Shown: piece after piece, positions 17,124 through 26,342 of the stretch
Position numbering within the stretch: the first letter of the stretch is position 1
How the letters are laid out: every line of letters begins with the position of its first letter
Source: DASVRZ01 sp038230215
GTDB taxonomy: Bacteria > Verrucomicrobiota > Verrucomicrobiia > Chthoniobacterales > DASVRZ01
Assembly: GCA_038230215.1 (NCBI GenBank)
Contig: JBBRNR010000003.1
Span: 1 to 64,000 of the forward strand
Direction of reading: 5' to 3'
Length of the DNA: 64,000 nucleotides
Program-made: the position numbers and the translations under genes
Notes under the pieces: model-generated
What the model saw: only the letters and a program-made list of their open reading frames with translations
What the model was told of the DNA's origin: nothing
Databases searched by the model: none

Positions 17124-18572
17124 ATGCTGCCACCGCTTCTTCTCGAGACCATCGTTCTCTTCCTGGGCTTTTGCCTGTTGCTCTTCGAGGCCTTCGTGCC
17201 GACGCCCACCCGCCGTGGCTTCGGTTTGTTTGCGATCATCGGACTTTCCATTGTCCTCATTCTCAGTTTCTTCACGAAAACGACCGCTGATTACGGTGCT
17301 TTCTACGTCGTCGACGGACTTGGGCTTTTCTTTAAACAACTCATCCTCCTCACCACCATCGTGGTCCTGATCATGAGCCTCGAATACGCCTCCACCGTGC
17401 AACGCCTTGTCCCCGCCGAGAAACCCGGCGCCGGTCTCGGTGAATTCTACGCTCTCCCTGTCTTCACCTGTGCGGGTCTCCTCTTCATGGCGTCTGCGGC
17501 GGACTTCATCATGATCTTCGTTTCGCTCGAGCTGGTCACGATCTCCTTCTACGTCCTCGTCAGCTTCCTCCGTCGCTCGCGTCCATCGCTCGAAGCGGGC
17601 ACGAAATACCTCATTCTCGGCGCGCTCTCCACTGGCATCCTCGTCTATGGCATCACCTGGATTTTCGGCGTCACCGGCGAAACTAATCTCGCCGCCATCG
17701 GTCAGGCCGCTGCACAAGTCACCGATAAAAATCAGACCGCCCTCCTCTTCGGCATCGTCCTCGTTCTCATCGGACTCGGCTTCAAAATCGCCGCCGCTCC
17801 GTTCCAGTTCTGGGTCGCCGACGTCTATCAAGGCGCCCCGACTCCCATCACCGCCTTCCTCTCCGTCGGATCGAAGTCCGCTGGGTTCATCGTTCTGCTG
17901 CGCTTTTTGAGCGTCATCCTGCCGCTGCCCGTCGTCGGGGCCAAGATCGGCGTCGGACTCTCCATTCTCGCTTTTTGCACCCTCATTTATGGCAACTTCG
18001 CTGCGCTCCCACAGACGAATTTGAAACGTCTTCTCGGTTATTCCAGCATCGCCCACGCGGGTTACTTGCTCATGGCCGTCGTCGCACTGAGTCAGCTCCA
18101 CGCCGCCGCCCAACAGGCCATCGCCTTTTATCTCGCGGGCTATTTGGTGATGACCCTCCTCAGTTTCCTCGTTCTCATCCTCGCCACCAACCAGATGGAG
18201 GGCGACGACATCTCGCACTTTAACGGCCTCGGAAAACGCAGCCCGTTCCTCGCCTTTGCCATGCTGGTTTCCATGATGTCCCTCGCCGGGGTGCCCCTGA
18301 CCGCTGGGTTCTTTGGCAAATTCATGATCTTCAAAGTCGCCCTCGAAGCGCACCTTTACTGGCTCGTCGGCGTCGGTGTCATCAGCGTCGGCTGCGGCTT
18401 TTATTACTATCTGAAAGTGGTCAAAGCGATGTATTGGAACTCTGAGGGCACTGAAACTGGCATCCGTTTCCCGGTTTCGCCTCTCGCCCGAGCCACCGTT
18501 TATGCCTCCATCGCAGCCATCTTCGTGCTGGGAGTTTACCCCGACTCAATCCTGCATCTGCTCAGGAAATAA
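17124..18572 (+). CDS. nuoN: NADH-quinone oxidoreductase subunit N
   Basis: A 482-residue antiporter-like subunit, the last gene of the nuo block. It has FVSLELVTISFYVLVSFLRR near 135 (conserved Glu), FKIAAAPFQFWVADVYQGAPTPITAFLSVGSK near 220-250, and NLKRLLGYSSIAHAGYLLM near 295. It is followed by repeat array B and then a terminator. Confidence 0.96.
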   Translation: MLPPLLLETIVLFLGFCLLLFEAFVPTPTRRGFGLFAIIGLSIVLILSFFTKTTADYGAFYVVDGLGLFFKQLILLTTIVVLIMSLEYASTVQRLVPAEKPGAGLGEFYALPVFTCAGLLFMASAADFIMIFVSLELVTISFYVLVSFLRRSRPSLEAGTKYLILGALSTGILVYGITWIFGVTGETNLAAIGQAAAQVTDKNQTALLFGIVLVLIGLGFKIAAAPFQFWVADVYQGAPTPITAFLSVGSKSAGFIVLLRFLSVILPLPVVGAKIGVGLSILAFCTLIYGNFAALPQTNLKRLLGYSSIAHAGYLLMAVVALSQLHAAAQQAIAFYLAGYLVMTLLSFLVLILATNQMEGDDISHFNGLGKRSPFLAFAMLVSMMSLAGVPLTAGFFGKFMIFKVALEAHLYWLVGVGVISVGCGFYYYLKVVKAMYWNSEGTETGIRFPVSPLARATVYASIAAIFVLGVYPDSILHLLRK

Positions 18573-18611
18573 GGCTCTGTCCTCCTGAAGGACTAGCCCT
18601 CTTGAACTGGA

Positions 18612-18862
18612 ATTGCCGTTGTCAACTTTGACAATGCCCCACCTGACGCCAGACTTGCCATTGCCAACTTTGACAATGCCTTACCCGACGCCGGACATGC
18701 CGTTGCCGACTTTGACAATGCCCCACCCGACACCGGACATGCCGTTGCCAACTTTGACATTGCCCCACCTGACGCCAGACTTGCCGTTGCCAACTTTGAC
18801 ATTGCCTTACCCGACACCGGACATGCCGTTGCCAACTTTGACAATGCCCCCCCCCGACGCAG
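18612..18862. repeat. repeat array B: six 42-bp direct repeats
   Basis: The core AACTTTGAC (GACTTTGAC once) recurs at 18624, 18666, 18708, 18750, 18792 and 18834, a period of exactly 42 bp. The unit alternates AACTTTGACAATGCC with a GACGCCAGACTTGCC-like half, so the TGCC element recurs at about 21 bp. The array fills the gap between nuoN and the terminator before gnd. It contains no stop in several frames, giving LPTLTMPHPTPDMP repeats (plus) or SKLATACPVSGKAM repeats (minus), but no start or ribosome site supports coding. Confidence 0.9.
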
Positions 18863-18890
18863 GATAGGCCATTCGTCCTTTCCTGAACGC

Positions 18891-18929
18891 ACAAAAGGCG
18901 GAACCCTCGCGAGGTCCCGCCTTTTTTGT
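18891..18929. terminator. bidirectional intrinsic terminator between nuoN and gnd
   Basis: AAAAGGCGGAACC and GGTCCCGCCTTTT form a long GC-rich stem with a short CTCGCGA loop, flanked by A and T runs on both sides. It lies between the convergent nuoN and gnd genes and can serve both strands. Confidence 0.85.
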
Positions 18930-18950
18930 GAGTCGAGTCTCAGTCCGCTC

Positions 18951-20369
18951 TTACGAGAACCATTCGGTGTGGAAAAACTCGCCCGCCGGCTTGTCGATCC
19001 GCTCGTAGGTGTGGGCGCCAAAGTAATCGCGCTGTGCCTGGAGCAGATTCGCCGGTAGCCGGGCCTGGCGATAGCTGTCGTAGTAGGCGAGCGCCGCGCT
19101 GAAGGCCGGGGTGGCCACGCCGTATTCGATGGCCGTCCGCAGCGCGATGCGCCAGTTGCTCTGGGTGCGTGTGACCACGTCTGTGAAAAACGGATCGAGA
19201 ATGAGGTTCTTTAGATCGGGATTTTTCTGGTAGGCGTCCGTGATGCGGTTGAGGAACCGGGCGCGAATGATGCAACCGCCGCGCCAGATGCTGGCGATGT
19301 CCTTGAAGTTCAGATTCCAGTTGTAGAGCTGGCTGGCGGCTCCGAGTTGCACCATTCCCTGGGCGTAACTCATGATTTTCGAGGCATAAAGCGCGTCGCG
19401 GATGGAGTCGATGAGTGCCGAGCGATCCCCAGTAAAAGGAGCTGGAGTCGGCCCTGGAAGCTGGCTGCTGGCGGCGACGCGTTCGGCTTTGAGCGAACTC
19501 AAAATGCGGGCCTCGACCGCGCTGGCGATGACGCTGAGGGGCACGCCCATCTCCGTGGCATGACCGACGGTCCACTTGCCCGTGCCTTTTTGTCCGGCCT
19601 TGTCGAGGATGAGATCGACGATCGGCGTCCCGGTTTCGGGATCTTTCTTGGTAAAAATGTTCGTGGTGATCTCGATCAGGAAGCTGTCCAGCTCGCCTTT
19701 GTTCCACTCGCCGAAGATCTGATGAAACTCGTCCGCTGTCGGATTGATCGTGGCCTTGAGGATTGCATACGCCTCGCAAATGAGCTGCATGTCGCCGTAT
19801 TCAATGCCGTTGTGCACCATTTTCACGTAATGACCCGCGCCGTCCGGGCCCATATAGCGGCAGCAAGCCTCGCCCTCGGCGATGGCGGCAATCTTCGTGT
19901 AAATCGGAGCCAGAGCCTGCCAGCCTTCCTTCGAGCCGCCGGGCATGATCGACGGTCCTTTTAACGCACCTTCCTCGCCGCCGCTGACGCCGACTCCGAA
20001 GAAGTGAATGCCTTTTTCCTTGAGGTATTTCTCGCGACGCTGGGTATCAGTCCAAAGAGAATTGCCGCCGTCGATGATGATGTCGCCCGGCTCCATCAGC
20101 GGGATCAGTTGCTCTATGACGGCGTCCACAGGAGCGCCGGCCTTAACCATGATCTGCGCCTTGCGCGGACGCTCCAGGGCGGCCACGAAGTCGGGCAGGG
20201 TCTTGGCGAAAACGAAGTTTTTTCCAGCGCCCCGTCCGGCCTCAAAAGCCTCGACTACGCTGGTCGTTCGGTTGAAAACAGCCACGGTAAAGCCACGGCT
20301 CTCCATGTTCAGCACGAGGTTTTCGCCCATCACGGCGAGGCCAATCAGTCCAATATCACATTTTTTCAT
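18951..20369 (-). CDS. gnd: 6-phosphogluconate dehydrogenase, decarboxylating
   Basis: A 472-residue enzyme that converts 6-phosphogluconate to ribulose 5-phosphate with NADP+ in the pentose phosphate pathway. ATG 20369 starts MKKCDIGLIGLAVMGENLVLNM, the Rossmann dinucleotide loop. Substrate and catalytic motifs follow: DGGNSLWTDTQRR, GVGVSGGEEGALKGPSIMPGG near 125-150, and MVHNGIEYGDMQLICEAY near 185 with catalytic Lys (HYVKMVHNGIE). Length and order match the long bacterial form. It is divergent from moaE. Confidence 0.95.
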   Translation of the reverse strand: MKKCDIGLIGLAVMGENLVLNMESRGFTVAVFNRTTSVVEAFEAGRGAGKNFVFAKTLPDFVAALERPRKAQIMVKAGAPVDAVIEQLIPLMEPGDIIIDGGNSLWTDTQRREKYLKEKGIHFFGVGVSGGEEGALKGPSIMPGGSKEGWQALAPIYTKIAAIAEGEACCRYMGPDGAGHYVKMVHNGIEYGDMQLICEAYAILKATINPTADEFHQIFGEWNKGELDSFLIEITTNIFTKKDPETGTPIVDLILDKAGQKGTGKWTVGHATEMGVPLSVIASAVEARILSSLKAERVAASSQLPGPTPAPFTGDRSALIDSIRDALYASKIMSYAQGMVQLGAASQLYNWNLNFKDIASIWRGGCIIRARFLNRITDAYQKNPDLKNLILDPFFTDVVTRTQSNWRIALRTAIEYGVATPAFSAALAYYDSYRQARLPANLLQAQRDYFGAHTYERIDKPAGEFFHTEWFS

Positions 20370-20444
20370 AAATTTTTCGGGTTGCGGTTTTCTCCCGCTT
20401 CGGGTTGGTAGGAGGAGTGAAAAATTAGCTGGCGGCAAACCCTT

Positions 20445-20843
20445 ATGGCAATCGACTTTTCAAAAATTGTTGTGACTCGCGATCCCCTCGCGCCGCCCGC
20501 GCCTGTGTGGTCGGCGACGGCGGGGGCGATTCTGGATTTCTATGGTGTCGTCCGCGGAATGGAGGGGCCGAATGCCATCGCGGGGCTCGAGTACGAGTCG
20601 TATCTGGAGATGGCGGAGCGGCAGCTGCGGAAGATCGCGGAGGAGACGTCCGCCCAGTTTTCCCTCGAGGACGTGACGCTGATCCATCGGGTTGGCTTCG
20701 TTGCCACAGGCGAGCCTTCGCTTTTTTTGCGGGTGAGTTGCGGTCACCGCGGAGAGGCGTTTGCAGCGAGCCGCGAAATCATCGAACGACTGAAACAGGA
20801 GGTTCCCATTTGGAAAAATCCAGTTATGACTGAGAGCTTATGA
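20445..20843 (+). CDS. moaE: molybdopterin synthase catalytic subunit
   Basis: A 132-residue MoaE. The family pattern DFYGVVRGMEG, LEYESYLEMAERQLRKIAEE, IHRVGFVATGEPSLFLRVSCGHRGEAF and a C-terminal VPIWKNP (Lys before the PIWK end) are all present. MoaE with thiocarboxylated MoaD inserts sulfur into precursor Z. No moaD gene is adjacent. Its end overlaps pgsA by 4 bp. Confidence 0.9.
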   Translation: MAIDFSKIVVTRDPLAPPAPVWSATAGAILDFYGVVRGMEGPNAIAGLEYESYLEMAERQLRKIAEETSAQFSLEDVTLIHRVGFVATGEPSLFLRVSCGHRGEAFAASREIIERLKQEVPIWKNPVMTESL

Positions 20844-21415
20844 ATTGGGCCAATCGCCTCACAGTAGCCCGGTTTTTCCTCACCATCGCATTTGTGGCGG
20901 CGATGACTTCAGCTTGGAGTTACATGCACACGCTCGCACTGACGATTTTCGTTGTGGCCAGCGTGACCGATTATCTGGACGGCTGGATAGCCCGGAAATA
21001 CTCCATGCAGACGCCGTTTGGGGCGTTGATGGACCCGTTAGTGGACAAGATCATGACGGCGGCGGCATTCATCTGCCTGATTCCGCTGGGAGCCATCCCA
21101 GCGTGGGTGGCGGTGGTAATTATCAGCAGAGAATTTGTCATCACGGGTCTGCGTCTGCTGGCGAGCAGCCAGGGCCGAGTATTGGCCGCTGAATCCATCG
21201 GGAAACACAAGACGGGCTGGCAGATTGCGACGATTATTTTTTTTCTCCTGGAATACGCCGTTGCTGAGCTCTTTCCGAAGCTAATGGCGGACGCCGTCAT
21301 GCACCATCTGGCCGAATTCGGCGGAACGATTTGCCTGGTTGCGGCTGTAGGCCTGACGATTTACTCCGGTATCACCTATCTCTGGCGTCACCGTGCGATC
21401 ATTCAGGTGGATTGA
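20840..21415 (+). CDS. pgsA: CDP-diacylglycerol-glycerol-3-phosphate 3-phosphatidyltransferase
   Basis: A 191-residue inner-membrane enzyme of phosphatidylglycerol synthesis. The CDP-alcohol phosphotransferase motif D-x2-DG-x2-AR-x8-G-x3-D-x3-D is complete (D44, D47, G48, A51, R52, G61, D65, D69). Several membrane helices surround it, and IISREFVITGLRLLASSQGRVLAAESIGKHKT is typical of PgsA. It is coupled to moaE by ATGA and converges on the exopolysaccharide export gene with only 8 bp between. Confidence 0.92.
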   Translation: MNWANRLTVARFFLTIAFVAAMTSAWSYMHTLALTIFVVASVTDYLDGWIARKYSMQTPFGALMDPLVDKIMTAAAFICLIPLGAIPAWVAVVIISREFVITGLRLLASSQGRVLAAESIGKHKTGWQIATIIFFLLEYAVAELFPKLMADAVMHHLAEFGGTICLVAAVGLTIYSGITYLWRHRAIIQVD

Positions 21416-21423
21416 TCCGCCTG

Positions 21424-21987
21424 TTAGAAGAAGGACTGCTCGACGAAGATCTGGTCGCCGGGTTTGACTGGAATGTCGAGAGCTGGATTGCTGAGAATCT
21501 TCTTGGTATCGACAACCATGACTTCCTTGCCACGGATTAGACGCACTTTTTTGGAGTTGGCAAATTCGGTCATGCCACCGGCGGCGTTGATGGCGGACAT
21601 CAGGGTCAGATCGGGAGTGTAAGCGACACGGCTTGGAGCTTTCACTTCTCCACCGACGTTAACGAAACGGCCCATGCCTTGGGTGCTGATTGTGATCGTG
21701 GGATTGGTAAAAATCTCCCCGGCTTTGTAGGCGGATTCAATGGCATCAGCGGCTTGGGCGGCGGTTTTGCCACCGACCACGACTTTGTTGATGTAAGCCA
21801 GATTGACGAAGCCCTGATTGTCTACCACATACGATGCCGTGATTTGAGAAATCTCTGATGCCGGAACGCCGCCAATTCTGATCTCGATGGTGTCTCCCGA
21901 ACGCAATGGCGCATCCTGAGCCGTCAATGCGCTCGTTCCGAGGAACAAAGCCGCAAAGAAGCATCTAACTGGAATGGGAATTTTCAT
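21424..21987 (-). CDS. polysaccharide export protein (Wza/BexD-like)
   Basis: A 187-residue secreted protein with a signal peptide (about 1-23, ending LTAQD). It has a polysaccharide export domain (LRSGDTIEIRIGGVP ... YVVDNQGFVNLAYI) followed by an SLBB-like domain (ISTQGMGRFVNVGGEVKAPSRVAYTPDLTLMSAINAAGG). It is short compared with full Wza, and no lipobox cysteine is seen. The start shares bases with the stop of the Wzc-like gene (TAATG), so the pair is coupled. It probably forms the periplasmic or outer-membrane exit path for an exopolysaccharide. Confidence 0.88.
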   Translation of the reverse strand: MKIPIPVRCFFAALFLGTSALTAQDAPLRSGDTIEIRIGGVPASEISQITASYVVDNQGFVNLAYINKVVVGGKTAAQAADAIESAYKAGEIFTNPTITISTQGMGRFVNVGGEVKAPSRVAYTPDLTLMSAINAAGGMTEFANSKKVRLIRGKEVMVVDTKKILSNPALDIPVKPGDQIFVEQSFF

Positions 21988-24125
21988 TAGTAATCTTCTC
22001 CGTCGTTGCCAGAGGAGACGCTGGCTGGCGCTTTGACCTGACCCTTTTTGCGAGGCTTGGTTTGCACGGAATAATAATCGTTGTAACTGGTGTAGTACTG
22101 GTAGCCCTGATCGTGACGGACATCGACGTTGTTCAAAACGACGCCAAGGAGATTGCCGCCGACATTGAGGACGGATTGTTTTACCCGCAGCAGCATGGAA
22201 CGGGGGAAGCGGCGGTGTTGCACCACGATGACCGTCAAATCCACCTCGCTGGCGAGAACGGATGCATCGCTAACGCCGAGGATCGGCGGCGCATCGAAGA
22301 GCACGATGTCGTAGCGAGTCTTAACGTCTGCGATCAAATCCGACATGCGTTGGGAGTTCAAAATGCCGACCGCATCGGACGGGAGGATGCCAGAAGGCAT
22401 GATGTGTAGATTCTCGATGTTCGAGGGAATGATCACGTCTTCGAGTTGCAGATCAGTCGTGAGATAATTACTCAGGCCCACTGCGTTACTAGTGCCAAAA
22501 ACGGAGTGTTGGGTCGGGCGACGCAAATCGGCGTCCACAATCAGGACATTGTAACCGCCCTGTGCACAGGTAACCGCCAAGTTGGCCAGAGTGGTGGATT
22601 TTCCCTCGCCCGGACCGCCGCTAACGAAGGTGATCGAATTATAGTCGGCACTTTTCCGGTTGAATTCGATGTTTGTTCGCAGGATGCGATACGCTTCGGC
22701 ATCCGCTGAATCGGTTGCCTCACGATGGAGGAGTTTGATGTTTTTCGGAATGACCGCCAGCACGGGCAAGCCAAGGAAGCTTTCGACATCGTCCAGAGTT
22801 TTCACGCTGGTGTCGAGATATTCGATGAAGAACGCGAGCCCGATTCCAACAACCAGACCGACCACAACACCGAGAGCAATGTTGAGGGGAATATTGGGTT
22901 TGCTCGGGGCAGTGGCAGGCTCGGCCTTGGCCCAAATTTTGGCTGGGTTGCGAGGCATACCCTTCTCAATCGTTTCCGTCTGAAGTTTCGTGGAGGCGGC
23001 CTTGAGCAGTTCCTTGGCGTTAATGTAGCGATATTTAGCCTCGGCATATTCGGACATCTTCACCTTGTTCGCCTCGACATTCGTTTCGCTGCCCTTGAGC
23101 TGTTTGCGCAGAGACTCCAAATTGCCCTCGGCTATGCGCAGGTTGGCCACCAAGTTACCGCGAATGCTCGACATTTGCTTCTTGATTTGATCACTGAAAA
23201 CGGTCATCTGCGAATCTAGGGCCAGAATTTCGGGATGCTTTTTAGCCAGGCCTGAACTCAGCAGGCGCTCGCGCTCGGCTACGGCTGCCTGATAGCTCTG
23301 AAGCCGGGCGGACACGATGCTGTCGGGGATGTTAAGTTGCGCCAGACCGCGCATAAGATCTTCGTCGGTCAGCTTGTCGATTCCTTCGATCTGGTTGCGC
23401 AATGTGTCCACGGCACTTTCCAGCTTAGTGACGTCATTGGTAATCACACCCACGGTTGTAACGTCAATGCTTCCGGGGTCAGCCATTGAATCCGGCGCAG
23501 TGTCGATGATATGATTCTCACTCCGGAGTTTGGCCACGAGTTCGTGAGCCTCGTCCACTTTGCGTTGCTGTTTGTCCACTTCATCCTGCAATTTGGCCAG
23601 CGACTTGATGGTGACGGTGTTTAATTCATCCACCCTGCGGCGCTGATAAACCTCGGCGATCTTATTGGCGATGTCGGAGGCCTCTTTGGGCTTGCCGCTG
23701 CTGACGATGATTTGAATCAAACTCGTATTGCGGACTTCCTGCATGTTAAGCATGTTTTTCAGCATGAAATAGAGCCGCTCGCGGGGAATCGGATCATTGG
23801 GTGACCAGATCTTACCCAATTCCATTTCGTCAATGACTGGATAGAGAATTTCCTTTTGCTGAATAATTTGAAACTGAGTAGCAATGAATTTCGGATCCGA
23901 GCCGGTATAAGAAGAAGGATCGCCGGGGCGAAACACGTTCATGTTTGCCGTGTCGGGCTGGATTTCCATCATCACCGCCGATTGGTATTCCTTCGGCATG
24001 AAATAAGTCGTCACCGAAGCAGTGATGACGACCAATAAAAAAGCCAGTAGAATGATACCGGACCGAACCCGGATAACTCTCCAATAATCGAGAAAATGGA
24101 GCTTAATTTCGCTGTTGTCAGACAT
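21987..24125 (-). CDS. Wzc-like polysaccharide co-polymerase and tyrosine kinase
   Basis: A 712-residue protein. An N-terminal membrane helix (about 20-42) starts a chain-length determinant domain (Wzz/GNVR), then long periplasmic coiled coils, then a second membrane helix near 410-430 (PLNIALGVVVGLVVGIGLAFFIEY). The cytoplasmic BY-kinase domain has Walker A SGGPGEGKST near 505, LIVDADLRRP and DIVLFDAPP. The C-terminal tail is Tyr-rich (GYQYYTSYNDYYS), the expected autophosphorylation cluster. It controls polymer length and export together with the neighbouring Wza-like protein and barrel. Confidence 0.92.
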   Translation of the reverse strand: MSDNSEIKLHFLDYWRVIRVRSGIILLAFLLVVITASVTTYFMPKEYQSAVMMEIQPDTANMNVFRPGDPSSYTGSDPKFIATQFQIIQQKEILYPVIDEMELGKIWSPNDPIPRERLYFMLKNMLNMQEVRNTSLIQIIVSSGKPKEASDIANKIAEVYQRRRVDELNTVTIKSLAKLQDEVDKQQRKVDEAHELVAKLRSENHIIDTAPDSMADPGSIDVTTVGVITNDVTKLESAVDTLRNQIEGIDKLTDEDLMRGLAQLNIPDSIVSARLQSYQAAVAERERLLSSGLAKKHPEILALDSQMTVFSDQIKKQMSSIRGNLVANLRIAEGNLESLRKQLKGSETNVEANKVKMSEYAEAKYRYINAKELLKAASTKLQTETIEKGMPRNPAKIWAKAEPATAPSKPNIPLNIALGVVVGLVVGIGLAFFIEYLDTSVKTLDDVESFLGLPVLAVIPKNIKLLHREATDSADAEAYRILRTNIEFNRKSADYNSITFVSGGPGEGKSTTLANLAVTCAQGGYNVLIVDADLRRPTQHSVFGTSNAVGLSNYLTTDLQLEDVIIPSNIENLHIMPSGILPSDAVGILNSQRMSDLIADVKTRYDIVLFDAPPILGVSDASVLASEVDLTVIVVQHRRFPRSMLLRVKQSVLNVGGNLLGVVLNNVDVRHDQGYQYYTSYNDYYSVQTKPRKKGQVKAPASVSSGNDGEDY

Positions 24126-24173
24126 ACGCGCTAAACTAGCTTGCGCCTGTTGGCACGCAAGAGGGGTTCGTCA

Positions 24174-25508
24174 CTAAAACGTGAGAGTGGCTCCCAAATA
24201 GACGCGATTGCGATCGTATTCACGGAGAACAAAGTCGGAGTAAACCTTGGTGTAAGTATAGCCGGTTTGCAGGGAGAGAAGGCGGTTGACCGAGTAAGTC
24301 AAACCCGCATTCAAGTCGAGGGTTTGCTCATTGTCGCCGAAAGAGCCGCTGTAGCTGCTGGTGGTGTAGAAAACACCCCCGTTCGCGCTAATGCGGGAGC
24401 TGATTCGATGGTTGATCGTCAGCCCGGTGCGATAGGTTTTACGTGTGCTTCCGAATCCGAAATCCGATTCCTCAAAGCCGTAACGGTTCAACCACTGGAT
24501 GGAGGAGCGCTCGCCATATTTATAAGTCAGCGTGCTCTCAACGAAGGGCGAAGTCTCATCTCCGAGATCATCTGAACTGCGGAATTGGGCGCCGGCGCGA
24601 ATGCTGGCGGTCAGCCGGCGATTCAAGGTGAAGTCCAAGCCAACAAGAGCGTAATTGGATGTCGAATCGCGGTTGGCAGCGTCATAGGTTACAATGCCGA
24701 AACGATATTCGCCGACGAGAGAAACAGTGGGTTGAATGAGGTAGCGAAGCTGGAGACTGTAGGTTTGCTCAATGCGATTGCTGATGTCCGCAATAAAGCT
24801 TTCGTCATAATAAACGCCCGACACCGTGTAACCATAGACAATGCTGAAGCGGCGGGTGAAGGTCTGAGCGAGGTTAAATCCGACGCTACCGTATAAATAA
24901 TTGCCGCTACGACGATTCTGCCCAAACCCAATTTGGAAATCAGGTTCTGCCTGATAGGCAAGATAGGTGGTGATATCGAGGCGCAACTTAGAACTGAAGA
25001 CATGGCTGAAATCCAAGTTCAGCGTGATGTCGGGATCGAAGGAATCGTTGCGGTCATAATAATACGATCCGCCTGCGCTTAACGCAGCTTCCAGTGACGT
25101 CCGCCCATCGCTCAGTTTCACGATGGCGCCGACTGAGCCGCTCGTGAACATGCTTCCCTGCTTATTGTTGTGGGAGGTATAGACATTGTCGTCGTAGCCT
25201 TGGTTCAGCGAGAAAGTGAAATGATAAGGACGTTTCTCGAAAACACCCGATCCAGCATTTAGGGTGGGGATAAAATGGTCGTCAATTCCGTTGCTAACGC
25301 CCGCCGCACTGACGGCAACCCCGGAGCGGACTTCCGTATTACTGTCCGTGCGGAAACTGTTGATTTTAGGCATCGACACCCCATCCGATGGACGATCTGT
25401 CGGAGCTTCCGCTCGAAATGGGGAGGGCTGGACCTCAGCCACTACGGCATGGATCGTGAGAGTTGCTAGTGCGGCGAACAGAGTTTTGGATCGAATCAGG
25501 TGTTTCAT
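24174..25508 (-). CDS. outer-membrane beta-barrel protein of the exopolysaccharide operon
   Basis: A protein of 444 residues with a signal peptide (about 1-25, ending AVVAE). From about 95 onward, alternating short strands rich in Tyr, Ser and Thr run to the C-terminus, which ends YLGATLTF with the terminal Phe expected of a barrel. Barrels of this sort often accompany Wzc/Wza in verrucomicrobial exopolysaccharide loci. It is first in a three-gene operon. The 221-bp gap to ruvA probably carries its promoter; a TATAAA lies near 25566 on the minus strand but I see no good -35. Confidence 0.8.
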   Translation of the reverse strand: MKHLIRSKTLFAALATLTIHAVVAEVQPSPFRAEAPTDRPSDGVSMPKINSFRTDSNTEVRSGVAVSAAGVSNGIDDHFIPTLNAGSGVFEKRPYHFTFSLNQGYDDNVYTSHNNKQGSMFTSGSVGAIVKLSDGRTSLEAALSAGGSYYYDRNDSFDPDITLNLDFSHVFSSKLRLDITTYLAYQAEPDFQIGFGQNRRSGNYLYGSVGFNLAQTFTRRFSIVYGYTVSGVYYDESFIADISNRIEQTYSLQLRYLIQPTVSLVGEYRFGIVTYDAANRDSTSNYALVGLDFTLNRRLTASIRAGAQFRSSDDLGDETSPFVESTLTYKYGERSSIQWLNRYGFEESDFGFGSTRKTYRTGLTINHRISSRISANGGVFYTTSSYSGSFGDNEQTLDLNAGLTYSVNRLLSLQTGYTYTKVYSDFVLREYDRNRVYLGATLTF

Positions 25509-25729
25509 ACGTGTTGAGAAAGTCGGGGAAATTAGGGGAAATCAGCTTGTCGCTGTGGAAACTTTTATAGAACCACTTTCCCATAAACACGATGTTGGGC
25601 CATCTGGCTAGGGAAAAATGGCGTCCTTCTTCATTTTCAGAAACCAGGCAGACCTTCATTAATCAATTGACGGACACTCCTTGGCGGGTCATTTGCCAAA
25701 AGTGCGATGTCTGCTAACCCTCTAGGCGC

Positions 25730-26329
25730 ATGATTACTTTTATCGAGGGATACCTCGCCGAGGCTTTGCCAACCCAGGTAACGGTTAATGTCGGCGGCGT
25801 CGGTTATCTGGCGCTCATCCCATTTTCCACCTTCGATAAACTTCCTGCCATCGGCAGCCCGGTGCATCTCCTGACACAGCTGATCGTGCGCGAGGATGCC
25901 CACCTTCTTTACGGCTTCTTTTCCTCCGCCGAACGTGACCTTTTCCGGCTCCTCATCGCCCACGTTTCCGGCGTCGGGCCGAAGATCGCCCTCGCCGTCC
26001 TCAGCGGCATGAGCATTGCCGATTTTCAAAACGCCGTCATTCGCTCCGATATCGACTCCATTTCTCGCATCAAGGGCATTGGAAAAAAGACCGCCGAACG
26101 CATCGTCCTCGAACTCAAGGACAAGGTCGGAGTCGCCGCCACTTGGGAAGCGTCCAGTGGAGCCAACGCTGCCCTCGACCAGCGTGCCAATGACGCCATT
26201 CTCGCCCTCATTTCTCTCGGTTATAAACAAGCTGAGGCCCAGAAGGCGGTTCAAGCCGCCAGCAAGCAAACCGGCTCCGAGGCCGCGTCCGAGGACCTCC
26301 TCCGGCTGGCGCTGAAACTCCTCGCATAA
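25730..26329 (+). CDS. ruvA: Holliday junction branch migration protein RuvA
   Basis: A 199-residue protein. The N-terminal OB-fold (MITFIEGYLAEALPTQVTVNVGGVGYLALIP), two helix-hairpin-helix motifs (HVSGVGPKIALAVLSGM and ISRIKGIGKKTAERIVLELKDK) and a C-terminal domain (ANDAILALISLGYKQAEAQKAV) are all in place. RuvA binds four-way junctions and recruits RuvB. No ruvB or ruvC is next to it here. Confidence 0.95.
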   Translation: MITFIEGYLAEALPTQVTVNVGGVGYLALIPFSTFDKLPAIGSPVHLLTQLIVREDAHLLYGFFSSAERDLFRLLIAHVSGVGPKIALAVLSGMSIADFQNAVIRSDIDSISRIKGIGKKTAERIVLELKDKVGVAATWEASSGANAALDQRANDAILALISLGYKQAEAQKAVQAASKQTGSEAASEDLLRLALKLLA

Positions 26330-26342
26330 TCCTGCAACTCGC

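Noticed and set aside
16827..18353. 508-codon antisense frame opposite nuoM-nuoN
   Set aside because: Acidic low-complexity shadow of two membrane protein genes.
18593..19021. Repeat proteins in array B (plus and minus frames)
   Set aside because: The 42-bp unit simply lacks stops in several frames; there is no ribosome site, and the minus frame runs into gnd.
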